A DNA stretch of 37,861 nt, taken from Lachnospiraceae bacterium. Its GTDB lineage: Bacteria; Bacillota; Clostridia; Lachnospirales; Lachnospiraceae. The notes under the pieces were generated by a model. The model did not search any database, was not told the DNA's origin, and saw nothing but the letters and a program-made list of their open reading frames with translations. A program made the translations under genes and the position numbers. The stretch spans positions 1 through 37,861 of the forward strand of contig JAFUGT010000119.1 of NCBI GenBank assembly GCA_017469275.1. The letters are read 5' to 3'. Shown one piece after another: positions 16,630 through 25,628 of the stretch (position 1 is its first letter; the number at the start of each line of letters is the position of its first letter).

Positions 16630-18078
16630 TTATACAGGATATACCCCATTCTCCGTATCAGCTACACTGGCATCCACCTTAGTCTGCTGAGCCTCACGAT
16701 ATTTAAAGAAGTCTGTAGCAACCTGAGGGAACAATGCATATGACAATACATCCTCATCCTGCTGCTTATACTGAGCCATCTCCTTCTCTAACTTCTCAAG
16801 CTGTGGCTCGATGTCATCTGCAGGACGATATGTGATAGGCTTATCCATACCCATAGCATCAAGAGCTTTCTTCTGAACCTCAGGATTCATAGGCTTAACC
16901 GTTTGACCGTATTTACCTACCAAAAGATCTCTTGACTCCTTTGTCATCTGCTTATATCGTTCACCCATAACAACATTTAATACTGCCTGAGTTCCAACTA
17001 TCTGTGATGATGGAGTAACAAGAGGCGGCTCACCGAAATCTTTACGAACACGAGGCACTTCCTCTAACACCTCATCAAACTTATCCTCCTGCTTCATTTC
17101 TTTTAGCTGTGAAACAAGATTTGAGAGCATTCCACCGGGAACCTGATAAAGAAGTGTCTTAATATTAACTCCCATTACTTTTGGACTAAGAAGTCCGGAC
17201 TCCAGCCATTCCTCACGCATCGGACGGAAGTAATCAGCTATCTCAGCAAGTAACTTCTGATCAAATCCCGGATCATACGGAGTTCCTTCGAAGGATTTGG
17301 CCATAACCTCTGTAGCCGGTTGTGAAGTACCCATTGAAAGAGGTGACATTGCAGTATCAATAACATCACAACCCGCTTCAACAGCCTTCATATATGTCAT
17401 TGATGCAACACCTGATGTATAATGTGTATGAAGCTGGATAGGAAGATCAGTACCTGATTTGAGTGCCTGTACAAGCTCTGTAGCAGCAGTAGGTACAAGA
17501 AGACCTGCCATATCTTTGATACAGATTGAATCTGCACCCATGTCTTCTATCTTCTTAGCCATATCCTTCCAGTAATCCATTGTGTAAGCATCACCCAATG
17601 TATACGAAAGAGCAACCTGAGCATGGCCTTTTTCTTTATTAGCTGCCTTAACTGCAGTCTCTAAGTTACGAATATCATTCAAACAGTCAAATATACGGAT
17701 TATATCAATACCGTTAGCTATTGACTTCTGAACAAAATATTCTACAACATCATCTGCATAAGGACTGTATCCCAAAATATTCTGTCCGCGGAACAACATC
17801 TGAAGTTTTGTATTCTTAAATCCGTCTTTAAGCTTTCTAAGCCTCTCCCATGGATCCTCTTTCAAGAATCTAAGGCAGGCATCAAATGTCGCACCACCCC
17901 AACACTCAACTGAGTGATAACCAACTTTATCCATCTTATCTATGATAGGAAGCATCTGCTCTGTTGTCATTCTTGTTGCAATCAAAGACTGATGCGCATC
18001 ACGAAGGACTGTCTCTGTAATGCCAACATGTTTAGCTTGTACCTTCGGTGAAGTATTATCTTTATCTTTCTTACCCAT
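16630..18078 (-). CDS. Pyruvate/oxaloacetate carboxyltransferase subunit (OadA/5S type)
   Basis: A carboxyltransferase that moves CO2 between oxaloacetate/pyruvate and biotin. The TIM-barrel carries the metal-binding LRDAHQSL near the N-terminus, the catalytic Lys in DSICIKDMAGLL and the metal-binding HTHYTSG. It is followed by the conserved carboxylase domain (VPGGMLSNLVSQL...VTPSSQIVGTQAV). It has no C-terminal biotin domain: the carrier is the separate protein at 19307. This matches the 5S subunit of transcarboxylase and two-part OadA proteins. The frame is open to a TTG at 18093, but that overlaps GGAGG; ATG 18078 (MGKKDKDNTSPK) with GGAGG 8 nt upstream is the better start (482 aa). Last gene of the operon. 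Confidence 0.92.
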   Translation of the reverse strand: MGKKDKDNTSPKVQAKHVGITETVLRDAHQSLIATRMTTEQMLPIIDKMDKVGYHSVECWGGATFDACLRFLKEDPWERLRKLKDGFKNTKLQMLFRGQNILGYSPYADDVVEYFVQKSIANGIDIIRIFDCLNDIRNLETAVKAANKEKGHAQVALSYTLGDAYTMDYWKDMAKKIEDMGADSICIKDMAGLLVPTAATELVQALKSGTDLPIQLHTHYTSGVASMTYMKAVEAGCDVIDTAMSPLSMGTSQPATEVMAKSFEGTPYDPGFDQKLLAEIADYFRPMREEWLESGLLSPKVMGVNIKTLLYQVPGGMLSNLVSQLKEMKQEDKFDEVLEEVPRVRKDFGEPPLVTPSSQIVGTQAVLNVVMGERYKQMTKESRDLLVGKYGQTVKPMNPEVQKKALDAMGMDKPITYRPADDIEPQLEKLEKEMAQYKQQDEDVLSYALFPQVATDFFKYREAQQTKVDASVADTENGVYPV

Positions 18079-18140
18079 TCCTTTTTCCTCCAAATATTTT
18101 TTATGAGTTTATTATGTTCAATAACCGATATATTTTTTCT

Positions 18141-19271
18141 TTAGAATACTCCGAATATAGCCATAAATGTACCTGCTGCAACCGCAGTACCTATAACACC
18201 GGCAACATTAGGTCCCATGGCATGCATCAATAAGAAGTTTGTCGGATCTGCCTCAGAACCTACCTTCTGTGATACACGTGCTGCCATAGGTACGGCAGAA
18301 ACACCTGCTGAACCTATAAGTGGATTAACTTTACCATGTGTAGCTACACACATAAGTTTTCCGAAGAGAACACCTGCTGCAGTACCGATAATAAATGCGA
18401 TAAGACCAAGTGCAACAATCTTTAATGTATCAAGATTAAGGAACGACTGTGCTGTTGTAGTAGCTCCAACTGAAGTACCAAGAAGGATAACCACTATATA
18501 CATAAGAGCGTTAGAAGCAGTTTCTGTAAGCTGTTTAACAACTCCTGATTCTCTGAAAAGATTACCTAACATAAGCATACCAACAAGTGGAGCTGTTGTA
18601 GGAAGAATCAATACAACAACAATAGTAACTACTACAGGGAAAAGAATTCTTTCAAGTTTTGAAACAGGTCTTAACTGCTCCATCTTGATTTTTCTCTCTT
18701 TCTCAGTTGTGAGAAGCTTCATTACCGGCGGCTGTATAACAGGTACCAGCGCCATGTATGAATAAGCAGCCACCGCAATAGGTCCCATAAGTGTTCCACC
18801 CATACCCAGCTTACCTGCAAGGAAAATTGATGTAGGACCGTCAGCTCCACCGATAATAGAAATAGCTGCTGCTGCCTTATCACCAAATCCCATAAGTATT
18901 GCAAAGAAATAAGCAGAATAGATACCGAACTGTGCTGCCGCACCAAGTAAGAAACTCTTAGGATTGGCAATCAGCGGTCCAAAATCCGTCATAGCTCCTA
19001 CACCCAGGAAAATCAATGACGGTAAAATACTCCATTCATCCAACATATAGAAGAAATGGAACAGTCCGCCCTCTGCGATAATGCCGGGAAACATATTTGC
19101 CAAAAGCATACCGAAAGAGATTGGGACTAAAAGTAATGGCTCAAAACCAAATTTGATTGCAAGAACAAGGAAGAAACAGGCAACAGCAATCATTACAAAG
19201 TTTCCCCAGTAAAGATTAGCAAATGCGGTCTGGCCGGCCAGGTTCTGCAATGTAGTCCATATATAATCCAT
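18141..19271 (-). CDS. Na+-translocating decarboxylase beta subunit (OadB/MmdB/GcdB)
   Basis: The integral membrane subunit that decarboxylates carboxybiotin and exports Na+. 376 aa with about ten membrane segments. Conserved blocks are [18 protein letters not shown], the ion-site segment [10 protein letters not shown] and [16 protein letters not shown] near the C-terminus, ending in the pattern [18 protein letters not shown] 19271 has AGGAGG 8 nt upstream. The beta subunits of oxaloacetate, methylmalonyl-CoA and glutaryl-CoA decarboxylases are closely similar, so the substrate of the complex cannot be decided from this gene. Confidence 0.95.
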   Translation of the reverse strand: MDYIWTTLQNLAGQTAFANLYWGNFVMIAVACFFLVLAIKFGFEPLLLVPISFGMLLANMFPGIIAEGGLFHFFYMLDEWSILPSLIFLGVGAMTDFGPLIANPKSFLLGAAAQFGIYSAYFFAILMGFGDKAAAAISIIGGADGPTSIFLAGKLGMGGTLMGPIAVAAYSYMALVPVIQPPVMKLLTTEKERKIKMEQLRPVSKLERILFPVVVTIVVVLILPTTAPLVGMLMLGNLFRESGVVKQLTETASNALMYIVVILLGTSVGATTTAQSFLNLDTLKIVALGLIAFIIGTAAGVLFGKLMCVATHGKVNPLIGSAGVSAVPMAARVSQKVGSEADPTNFLLMHAMGPNVAGVIGTAVAAGTFMAIFGVF

Positions 19272-19306
19272 TTACACTTCCTCCTATTAAAGTCTACTCA
19301 AAAAGA

Positions 19307-19678
19307 TTAGTTCAAGGTAGCAAGTGTATCGCCAGACTCAACGCTATCACCAACACCAACATTAATACTTGCAACTGTGCCATCCTCAGGAGCTGTAATT
19401 TCATTCTCCATCTTCATAGCTTCAAGGATCATAATAACTTCGCCCTTCTTAACGGCCTGTCCGTTATTAGCTTTGATAGCAAGAATCTTGCCGGGCATAG
19501 GAGCTGCAACCTTGATTGAACCTGCTGCTCCACTTGCAGCCGGTGCTGTTGCAGGTGCCGGTGCTGACGGTGCTGCTACCGGTGCCGCTACCGGTGTTGC
19601 AGGTGTCGTACCTGCGCCCAACTCCTCAACTGCTACATCATAAGCTGTTCCATTAACTGTAATTCTATAATTTTTCAT
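19307..19678 (-). CDS. Biotin carrier protein of the decarboxylase complex
   Basis: A 123-aa swinging-arm protein. The C-terminal biotinyl domain carries the target lysine K89 in EAMKMEN. Ahead of it lies a flexible Ala/Pro/Thr linker (about residues 23-50) and an N-terminal stretch starting MKNYRITVNGTAYDV, typical of the 1.3S/MmdC/GcdC group. It should shuttle the carboxyl group between the carboxyltransferases and the Na+ pump. AGGAGG precedes ATG 19678. It lies 35 nt ahead of the beta-subunit gene. Confidence 0.96.
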   Translation of the reverse strand: MKNYRITVNGTAYDVAVEELGAGTTPATPVAAPVAAPSAPAPATAPAASGAAGSIKVAAPMPGKILAIKANNGQAVKKGEVIMILEAMKMENEITAPEDGTVASINVGVGDSVESGDTLATLN

Positions 19679-19705
19679 GATATAATTTCCTCCTAATAAT
19701 TAATC

Positions 19706-20632
19706 TTATCTTCTGGCTTTACGGATAGAACGAACTATAAGATTATCACTTCCACCACTTGCCACATTAGCTGCCACAACAGCCGCTGTAATAACTGCAA
19801 CCAGCTCACCGTCATTCATCACATTTGTGCTTGACACATTATTAACAACTACCGGCTGTGCCTCTTTTGCGTTATCACTATTATCATCTTTGTTTGCCTT
19901 TGCGTTGGCAATCTTTGTAGCAAGGTTACCAACCTTTTCAAACTGTCCGATTATAATGGAAATAAATATCAATACAATAAATACGGTACCCATTCCCATC
20001 AATGTATTAGCGCCGGCCTTGCCCATTATCTCTTTGGTAGAATAATCCGGTGTTACGGTAATTTCTTTAACCTTATAGGCAGTAGCGTTCTGTCCTGTAA
20101 GTGCATAAGAATATGCAGCCTCAGGATTTTCTTCATATACAAAACTATAATTTGCTGTACGTTTCTCATAAGCTGCTTTAATATTAACAATCACATTGCC
20201 GTTATTATCCTCCTCGATAACGTAATCCAGATTACCGAGAGAAGAATTCAATTCATTCTGTGCATTATCATACTCTTCCTGTGTCTGAGCATTTGATAAC
20301 GCATTAGAAATCTGTGAAATGTCAAATTCTTTAGTACTGCCATCCTGCATTACATATCCGATAAAGTCTCCACAATCATCTTTGGCACTATCGAAATTAG
20401 ACACACCTGTAAGCAATGTTTCTGCCATAGGGTTTTCTTCTTTCTGATCTTCCAGATATGCACGATAAGCATCATCGATATTATTCAACTGATATGCCTG
20501 ATATACCGTAGAATATACGATATCTGAATCAGAATACTTAAATGATACTTCTTGTGTAGCACTGCTACATGCAGTTAAAGCACCAAGGACAGCAATCATA
20601 GAAAACAATAAAACATATTTTTTCATTTTCAT
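19706..20632 (-). CDS. OadG-family subunit with lipoprotein ectodomain
   Basis: A 308-aa protein with a lipoprotein signal peptide (lipobox LTAC, C22), an extracellular region of about 190 residues, one membrane segment around TVFIVLIFISIIIGQF and a cytosolic tail. The part from NTLMGMGTVFIV to the C-terminal ELVAVITAAVVAANVASG...VRSIRKARR is the OadG/MmdC-delta pattern that tethers the soluble subunits to the beta pump. The long extracellular domain is absent from short classical OadG proteins; its function is unknown to me. AAGGAG lies 11 nt before ATG 20632, and a second in-frame ATG is at 20626. Confidence 0.85.
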   Translation of the reverse strand: MKMKKYVLLFSMIAVLGALTACSSATQEVSFKYSDSDIVYSTVYQAYQLNNIDDAYRAYLEDQKEENPMAETLLTGVSNFDSAKDDCGDFIGYVMQDGSTKEFDISQISNALSNAQTQEEYDNAQNELNSSLGNLDYVIEEDNNGNVIVNIKAAYEKRTANYSFVYEENPEAAYSYALTGQNATAYKVKEITVTPDYSTKEIMGKAGANTLMGMGTVFIVLIFISIIIGQFEKVGNLATKIANAKANKDDNSDNAKEAQPVVVNNVSSTNVMNDGELVAVITAAVVAANVASGGSDNLIVRSIRKARR

Positions 20633-20651
20633 ATGGTATTATTCTCCTTCC

Positions 20652-22079
20652 TTACACTGTCCCATGTTTTTTCAAAGGTCTGAAATCAGCCTTTGTATAA
20701 AGCATTTCAAATGCAGCAATAAGTCTCTTTCTTGTCGCTGCACCATCAATTATATCATCAACATATCCACGCTTAGCAGCTGCCATAGCACTTGACATTT
20801 TATCCGTATATTCCTTTGTCAGCTCAGACAGTTTGCTGTTATCAAACTTTGAACCGGCTAAATCATCTGCATACATGATCTTAACTGCCGCCTCAGGATC
20901 CATTGTACCGATTCTTGCAGTTTTCCATGCATACTCTATATCAGCACCAATCGACTTGGAATTCATAGCAAGATAAGCACTTCCGATTCCGTCGCCCATT
21001 ACAAGATTAACCTTAGGAATATCTGCGTTGGCAAATGCAAATGTGAGTTTTGCAGAAGCCTTGGCAATAGTTGCCTCTTCACCTATTGTAGCCTTAAACC
21101 CTTTGACATTCGTAAGAGTAAGTACAGGAATATTAAATGAATCAAGGAAATTTACGAACTCAGCAGCGATATATGCTCCGGCTGTCGAAAGAACGCTTCC
21201 TCCATCAGATACCTGATTGGCAACACATCCAACGGTTGTTCCTCCAAGCTTGATAAGACCTACAACCATATCCTTTGCATAATCCTTCTTAAGCTCGATA
21301 AATACGTTATTATCTGCGATATTAGCAAGAACTGCTCTCGCATCATCTTCAAGACTTTCAAGATTAGGAATCTCTCTGTTGAGATCATCCGTTACATCAG
21401 AATAATTAGAATCATCTTCATTATTAGAAGGAAGCATTGCTATCACCTGACGGATTCTTCCTAATAGTGACGCTTCATCTTCTAACACTTCATCAACAAC
21501 TGCGCTTTTTCCTGCCTGATAATCAGCAGATGCAGTATCTAATTTCTCGGCATAGTTGCCATCTAACGCATTAGGGCTATTAACAAATAACTTTGCGCTA
21601 TCCTTAACCATAAATGTAATATCTGACAATGCAGGAATAAATGCACTACCGCCACCACAGACACCAAATACACCTGTTATCTGAGGAATAACTCCGGAAG
21701 CCACTGCCTGCTTAGCAAAAATATTACCAAACGCATTAAGGGAATCTGTTGCCTCCTGTAATCTAAGTCCGGCACAATCGATAAGACCGATAACCGGTGC
21801 ACCCATCTTAAGTGCCATATCATAAATTCCGGAAATCTTCTTAGCATGCATCTCACCAATAGAACCGCCAAGCACCTTGGCATCCTGGCTGTAAACAAAG
21901 CAAAGTCTTCCATCAATCGTACCATAACCAGTGATAACACCATCTTTAGGCGTATCCTGATCATTCATGTTGAAATCAGTACTTCTCGATGTAACATAAG
22001 CGCCAACTTCAACAAAGCTACTGTCATCAAGTCATGAAGCTATTCTGTCACTTGCTGACAACGTTGTTTTACTGCTCAT
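20652..22079 (-). CDS. 12S/MmdA-like acyl-CoA carboxyltransferase, interrupted by in-frame TGA
   Basis: A carboxyltransferase of the acetyl/propionyl-CoA carboxylase beta family, close to MmdA and the 12S subunit of transcarboxylase. Blocks such as VYSQDAKVLGGSIGEMHAKKI, GAPVIGLIDCAGLRLQE and TGVFGVCGGGSAFIPAL bind the acyl-CoA and biotin. The natural start is ATG 22079 with GGAGGG 6 nt upstream; translation gives MSSKTTLSASDRIAS, then TGA (22032-22034, codon 16), then LDDSSFVEVGAYVTSRSTDF and on in frame to the stop at 20652. The part after the TGA opens with ATG 21968 (438 aa), which has no RBS, and no other start codon lies between. Thus the gene is either broken near its start, read through, re-initiated, or mis-sequenced. 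First gene of the operon. Confidence 0.88.
22032..22034 (-). other. In-frame TGA at codon 16 of the carboxyltransferase gene
   Basis: Frame arithmetic from ATG 22079: (22079-22034)/3 = 15, so TGA is codon 16. The downstream ATG at 21968 is codon 38 of the same frame. In homologues as I remember them the segment reads Arg-Ile-Ala-Ser/Ala-Leu-Leu-Asp-Asp, so the TGA sits at a Leu position (TTA to TGA is one change). The following base is C, a weak context for UGA termination. Confidence 0.9.
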
Positions 22080-22110
22080 TTCTAGCCCTCCGTTTAAATA
22101 TTTATTGACA

Positions 22111-22128
22111 GGTCTGCAACCGCAAACC
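22111..22128 (-). other. Hairpin in the leader of the decarboxylase operon
   Basis: A 7-bp stem (one G-T pair) with a GGTT loop lies between the promoter and the RBS of the carboxyltransferase gene. It has no T-run, so it is not a terminator. It could stabilise the mRNA or affect translation; nothing more can be said. Confidence 0.4.
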
Positions 22129-22146
22129 AAATTTTAGCCAATGTAT

Positions 22147-22175
22147 ATTCTATTACTTTCTAATTGGGATTGCAA
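22147..22175 (-). promoter_or_regulatory. Promoter of the decarboxylase operon
   Basis: On the minus strand TTGCAA (22170-22175), 17-nt spacer, TAGAAT (22147-22152). Transcription would start near 22140, giving a leader of about 60 nt ahead of ATG 22079. This supports 22079, not 21968, as the designed start of the first gene. Confidence 0.65.
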
Positions 22176-22243
22176 GTGTGAAATGAAACAAATTATCATT
22201 AGATTTTCTATTATTTTGTATAGATATGAATAAAAGAATCAGA

Positions 22244-22290
22244 CAAAAAAAGACAGGGCAAGAATATATGAATTATATAATTCTCTCCCC
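22244..22290 (-). terminator. Terminator after the TIGR03936-like gene
   Basis: An interrupted stem (CCC/GGG plus a 6-bp AGAAT-rich block, 22256-22265 with 22280-22289) spans the stop codon of the gene and is followed on the minus strand by TGTC and seven T residues (22245-22251). Confidence 0.5.
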
Positions 22291-23040
22291 GGTCTCTAAC
22301 AAAGAAACAAGGTTATTATCTTCATTTTTGTAGTAGGTTTCTATTCTGTGAATATGGTAATCAAACTTATTGTATTCCACTCCCGCTTCATTACACAAAG
22401 CTTCAAGAACGGATTCCGGTTTCAGATTATATTCACTGCCTGTGGCAAGGAACATATATATATTATCTTTCCTTACTTCAAGTTTGTATATCCCCTTCTT
22501 GATATCTTCAACTTTCTCGTTTTTCTTTGTTTTTCTGAAGACCTCTATAGTTTCCTTTTCAAGTAAATAAGGAACAACTTCAAGAATTTTCTTCTTTTTA
22601 TCTGCGATATCGGACACTTTCCTCTTTTCGGTTTTGTTATCATCAGTAAAATCCAAGTCGTCCTCAGACTTAAATGTGATTACATAATCAGATGCCGCTA
22701 CAATCGACATAGCCTTCTTTGCCTTTTCCGGAAGAAGGATCACATCTTTCACGTACACACCATCGACCATCTGCTCGTTGAATTTTCTAACAAATTCATC
22801 CGAAGGAATAAGACTGTTGAACTGCGCATCAAAATACTCTCCTTCACTGGTAACTCCAAGAGCAAGTGGAGCTGCAAAGGACATTAACTGGTGGGGCGAA
22901 TAGCCCTGTGAATAAGCAATATCAAAGTCGGCGCGTTTCACGGCTTTCTGAAAGAAACGCATCAGGTCCAAATGTCCTATATATTTTAGAACACCCATCT
23001 TCGCATATTTAATTCTTATCTTATATGTTTCTTCACTCAT
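22273..23040 (-). CDS. TIGR03936-type radical-SAM-associated protein (DUF2344)
   Basis: A 255-aa cytosolic protein beginning with IRIKYAKMGVLKYIGHLDLMRFFQKAVKRA and continuing YSQGYSPHQLMSFAAPLALGVTSEGEY, the pattern of the DUF2344/TIGR03936 family. The family is regularly encoded next to a TIGR03960 radical-SAM protein, as here, and a tRNA/rRNA-related role has been suspected, but the biochemical function is not established. GAGGAG lies 6 nt before ATG 23040. The usual downstream partners in related genomes (rng, rplU, rpmA) are not found: a terminator and an unrelated operon follow. Confidence 0.88.
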   Translation of the reverse strand: MSEETYKIRIKYAKMGVLKYIGHLDLMRFFQKAVKRADFDIAYSQGYSPHQLMSFAAPLALGVTSEGEYFDAQFNSLIPSDEFVRKFNEQMVDGVYVKDVILLPEKAKKAMSIVAASDYVITFKSEDDLDFTDDNKTEKRKVSDIADKKKKILEVVPYLLEKETIEVFRKTKKNEKVEDIKKGIYKLEVRKDNIYMFLATGSEYNLKPESVLEALCNEAGVEYNKFDYHIHRIETYYKNEDNNLVSLLETGERII

Positions 23041-23107
23041 GAAACGCTCCTCATACTATTTATTGATTTTCTCCAGCTCTTTAAGTTTAGTTATACTCTT
23101 AACAAAA

Positions 23108-24973
23108 TCATTTACCCCTCTCAAAGCACACTCCGCCTCCGAACTTGGCAGCCCCACATCCGGAACATTTCTCCCGGCAGTTAGGTGTCACAACACCCTT
23201 CTTTGCCTGTTTCCACTCTGATAAGAGAAAACGCTTAGTAACGCCAATATCTATGAAATCCCAGGGGAAAAGCTCGTCCTCATTTCTCTCCCTGGTAGTG
23301 TAGAATTCCTTGTCAATACCGTTCTTTTCAAAAGCAGCCATCCATTTATCATTGTCAAAGAAGTCTGTCCATGCATCGAATATACAACCGCTCTTATATG
23401 CATCATATATGACCTTTGAAAGTTTTCTGTCACCTCTTGCGAAAACTCCCTCCAAAACAGACACATAAGACTCATGGTAGGTGTATTTCAAGGACTTGGC
23501 ATTTAACTGCTGTCTGAATGTATCCTTTACATGATGCGCCCGTTCTATATAGGTATCCGGATCAAGCATGGCGGCCCACTGAAATGGAGTAAATGGTTTC
23601 GGCACGAAAAATGATGATGATGCCGTAATGGAAATCTTTCCGTTTCGCTGATCTTTGGGAATATCATAATACGCCTCAGCCACTCTCTCACAAAGAGCAG
23701 GAATTCCTTCCGCATCTTCCATGGTCTCTGTTGGCAGCCCCAGCATGAAATAGAACTTCACCTTATTCCAGCCTCCATGAAAAGCCTGCATGGCACCATT
23801 TAATATAACCTCTTCAGTAAGTCCCTTGTTGATAACATCTCGAAGGCGCTGCGTTCCCGCCTCCGGTGCAAAAGTCAGTGAGCTTTTCTTGATGTCCTGA
23901 ACCTTCTTCATAACATCTAATGAAAAGGCATCTATTCTAAGGGAGGGAAGGGATATATTCACATGCTGATTACCCATCTCTTCTATCAGAAAATAGGTGA
24001 ATTCCTTGAGACACTCATAGTCCGAAGAACTAAGAGAACTAAGGGAAATCTCCTCATGTCCTGTGGAACGAATCATCTTAACAGCATAATCCTTGATAAG
24101 ATTGACGTCTTTCTGCCTTGTGGGACGATATATCATTCCCGCCTGACAGAAACGGCACCCTCTAATACAGCCCCGCATTATCTCTAACGTAACTCTGTCC
24201 TGCGTCACTTGAATAAATGGCACAAGAGGTTTTTCAGGATAATGCACATCATTAAAATCCATGACAACTTCTTTGGTAACGGTTCTCGGAACATCCTCAT
24301 GAATCGGTTCAAAGGAGGCTAACGTTCCATCCTCGTTATAAGAAACCTCGTACATGGAAGGCACATACATTCCCGGTATCTTGGATATGGCATGAAGAAT
24401 ATCAACTCTACTTGAACCGTCATCCTTCATGGCCTTGTAACATTCAAACACATCATCATATCTTGTCTCACCCTCGCCTATATAGAACACATCAAAGAAA
24501 TCCGCGATAGGCTCAGGATTGTAGCTGCAGGGGCCTCCCCCTACAACAATGGGATCATCAAGTGTTCTATCCTTCGCATATATAGGAATACCGGAAAGAT
24601 CCAACACCTGCAATATATTGGTATAGCACATCTCATACTGTAAAGTAATTCCAAGAAAATCAAAGTCTTTAACCGGTGATTGAGTCTCCAATGAAAATAG
24701 AGGAATATTCTTATCCCTCATGACCCTGTCAAGATCCGGCCACGGCGAATAGACACGTTCACAGTACACATCATCCCGTCTGTTAAACGTGTCATATAAA
24801 ATCTGGATACCAAGGTGGCTCATTCCAATCTCATACACATCAGGAAAGCACATGCAAAACCTGATATCCACATCATTAGGATTCTTTCTTACCATATTCA
24901 CTTCATTACCGATATATCTTGCCGGTTTCTCGATTCCCATAAGAATCTCATCCGAAAGTGCAAGTTCACTCAT
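23108..24973 (-). CDS. TIGR03960-type radical-SAM protein with B12-binding-like N-terminus
   Basis: 621 aa. The radical-SAM [4Fe-4S] motif CIRGCRFC occupies residues 269-276 (C269, C273, C276). The N-terminal 260 residues contain DVYEIGMSHLGIQILYDTFN and VVGGGPCSYNPEP, a vitamin-B12-binding-like Rossmann region that lacks an obvious cobalt-ligating His motif. The C-terminus ends in a cysteine cluster (CREKCSGCGAAKFGGGVC). Substrate unknown. ATG 24973 has TAGGAG 6 nt upstream. It shares a transcript with the DUF2344 protein (67-nt gap) and probably with the small membrane protein upstream. Confidence 0.9.
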   Translation of the reverse strand: MSELALSDEILMGIEKPARYIGNEVNMVRKNPNDVDIRFCMCFPDVYEIGMSHLGIQILYDTFNRRDDVYCERVYSPWPDLDRVMRDKNIPLFSLETQSPVKDFDFLGITLQYEMCYTNILQVLDLSGIPIYAKDRTLDDPIVVGGGPCSYNPEPIADFFDVFYIGEGETRYDDVFECYKAMKDDGSSRVDILHAISKIPGMYVPSMYEVSYNEDGTLASFEPIHEDVPRTVTKEVVMDFNDVHYPEKPLVPFIQVTQDRVTLEIMRGCIRGCRFCQAGMIYRPTRQKDVNLIKDYAVKMIRSTGHEEISLSSLSSSDYECLKEFTYFLIEEMGNQHVNISLPSLRIDAFSLDVMKKVQDIKKSSLTFAPEAGTQRLRDVINKGLTEEVILNGAMQAFHGGWNKVKFYFMLGLPTETMEDAEGIPALCERVAEAYYDIPKDQRNGKISITASSSFFVPKPFTPFQWAAMLDPDTYIERAHHVKDTFRQQLNAKSLKYTYHESYVSVLEGVFARGDRKLSKVIYDAYKSGCIFDAWTDFFDNDKWMAAFEKNGIDKEFYTTRERNEDELFPWDFIDIGVTKRFLLSEWKQAKKGVVTPNCREKCSGCGAAKFGGGVCFERGK

Positions 24974-25029
24974 ATGCTGCTCCTACTTTAATCAGTATTT
25001 ATCTTATGACATTCTAATTTAATATACGG

Positions 25030-25443
25030 TTACTCTGTAGTATCATTATCGATATACTCTCCCACTAAATCCTTTGTCTTGTGCCACGCATTACGAACAT
25101 ATCCCATGGTTTCCCTGACCGTCTCGTTCTCATTTTCAAGCTTTGTAATCTCGGTATTAGCATCATGAAGTGCCATACCGGCTCCCTTTTTCAAATCCTG
25201 TCCCCCATAGATATAAAAGGAAAACAGAAGTACGGCAGCAAGAAAAACCATCACCTTACAGAAAAATATAAGATTAGAAAATGCCGATGGCCGATATCCT
25301 TTTGCATCCTTGCCGTAATCTTCTTCTATGTCCTCATAGTTATAGACATATCCGTTTCCATGATATCTTCCACGAACATCTGTAACATTAGCATTATGCT
25401 GCTTTCTTAGATAATCACGAATCTCGCCATATTGATTCTCCAC
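25030..25443 (-). CDS. Small single-pass membrane protein of unknown function
   Basis: I do not recognise a family. The protein (about 137 aa) has a charged N-terminal cytoplasmic part rich in Tyr, Asp and Glu (about 60 residues), one membrane helix around FFCKVMVFLAAVLLFSFYIYG, and a C-terminal segment with Leu/Glu-rich coiled-coil character (ANTEITKLENENETV). The frame is open to GTG 25452, but GTG 25443 (MENQYGEI) has GGAG 8 nt upstream, whereas the earlier GTGs lie almost on the RBS. It is 56 nt upstream of the radical-SAM gene and probably co-transcribed. Confidence 0.7.
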   Translation of the reverse strand: MENQYGEIRDYLRKQHNANVTDVRGRYHGNGYVYNYEDIEEDYGKDAKGYRPSAFSNLIFFCKVMVFLAAVLLFSFYIYGGQDLKKGAGMALHDANTEITKLENENETVRETMGYVRNAWHKTKDLVGEYIDNDTTE

Positions 25444-25628
25444 ACACACCACTCCATATACTTATAATGAATTAATCCTATATATAATAAACGCAGATAA
25501 TTCATTTACTTATTACAAATATATGAAGAAATGTATATGATATATTCCAAAACACTAAATTATATTATTCCGGATTTATGACAAATAACATTAAAACCTT
25601 ATTTTCCCCGGTTCACCGGTATAACATG

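Noticed and set aside
22032-22034. Selenocysteine or a reassigned UGA code as explanation of the in-frame TGA
   Set aside because: The position is a leucine-like site in the family, no selenoprotein context is visible, and TGA clearly ends other genes in this window.
23041-23115. Frameshifted C-terminal extension of the TIGR03960 protein
   Set aside because: A shifted frame stays open for about 20 codons, but the protein already ends at the normal cysteine-rich C-terminus (GGGVC plus a few residues).
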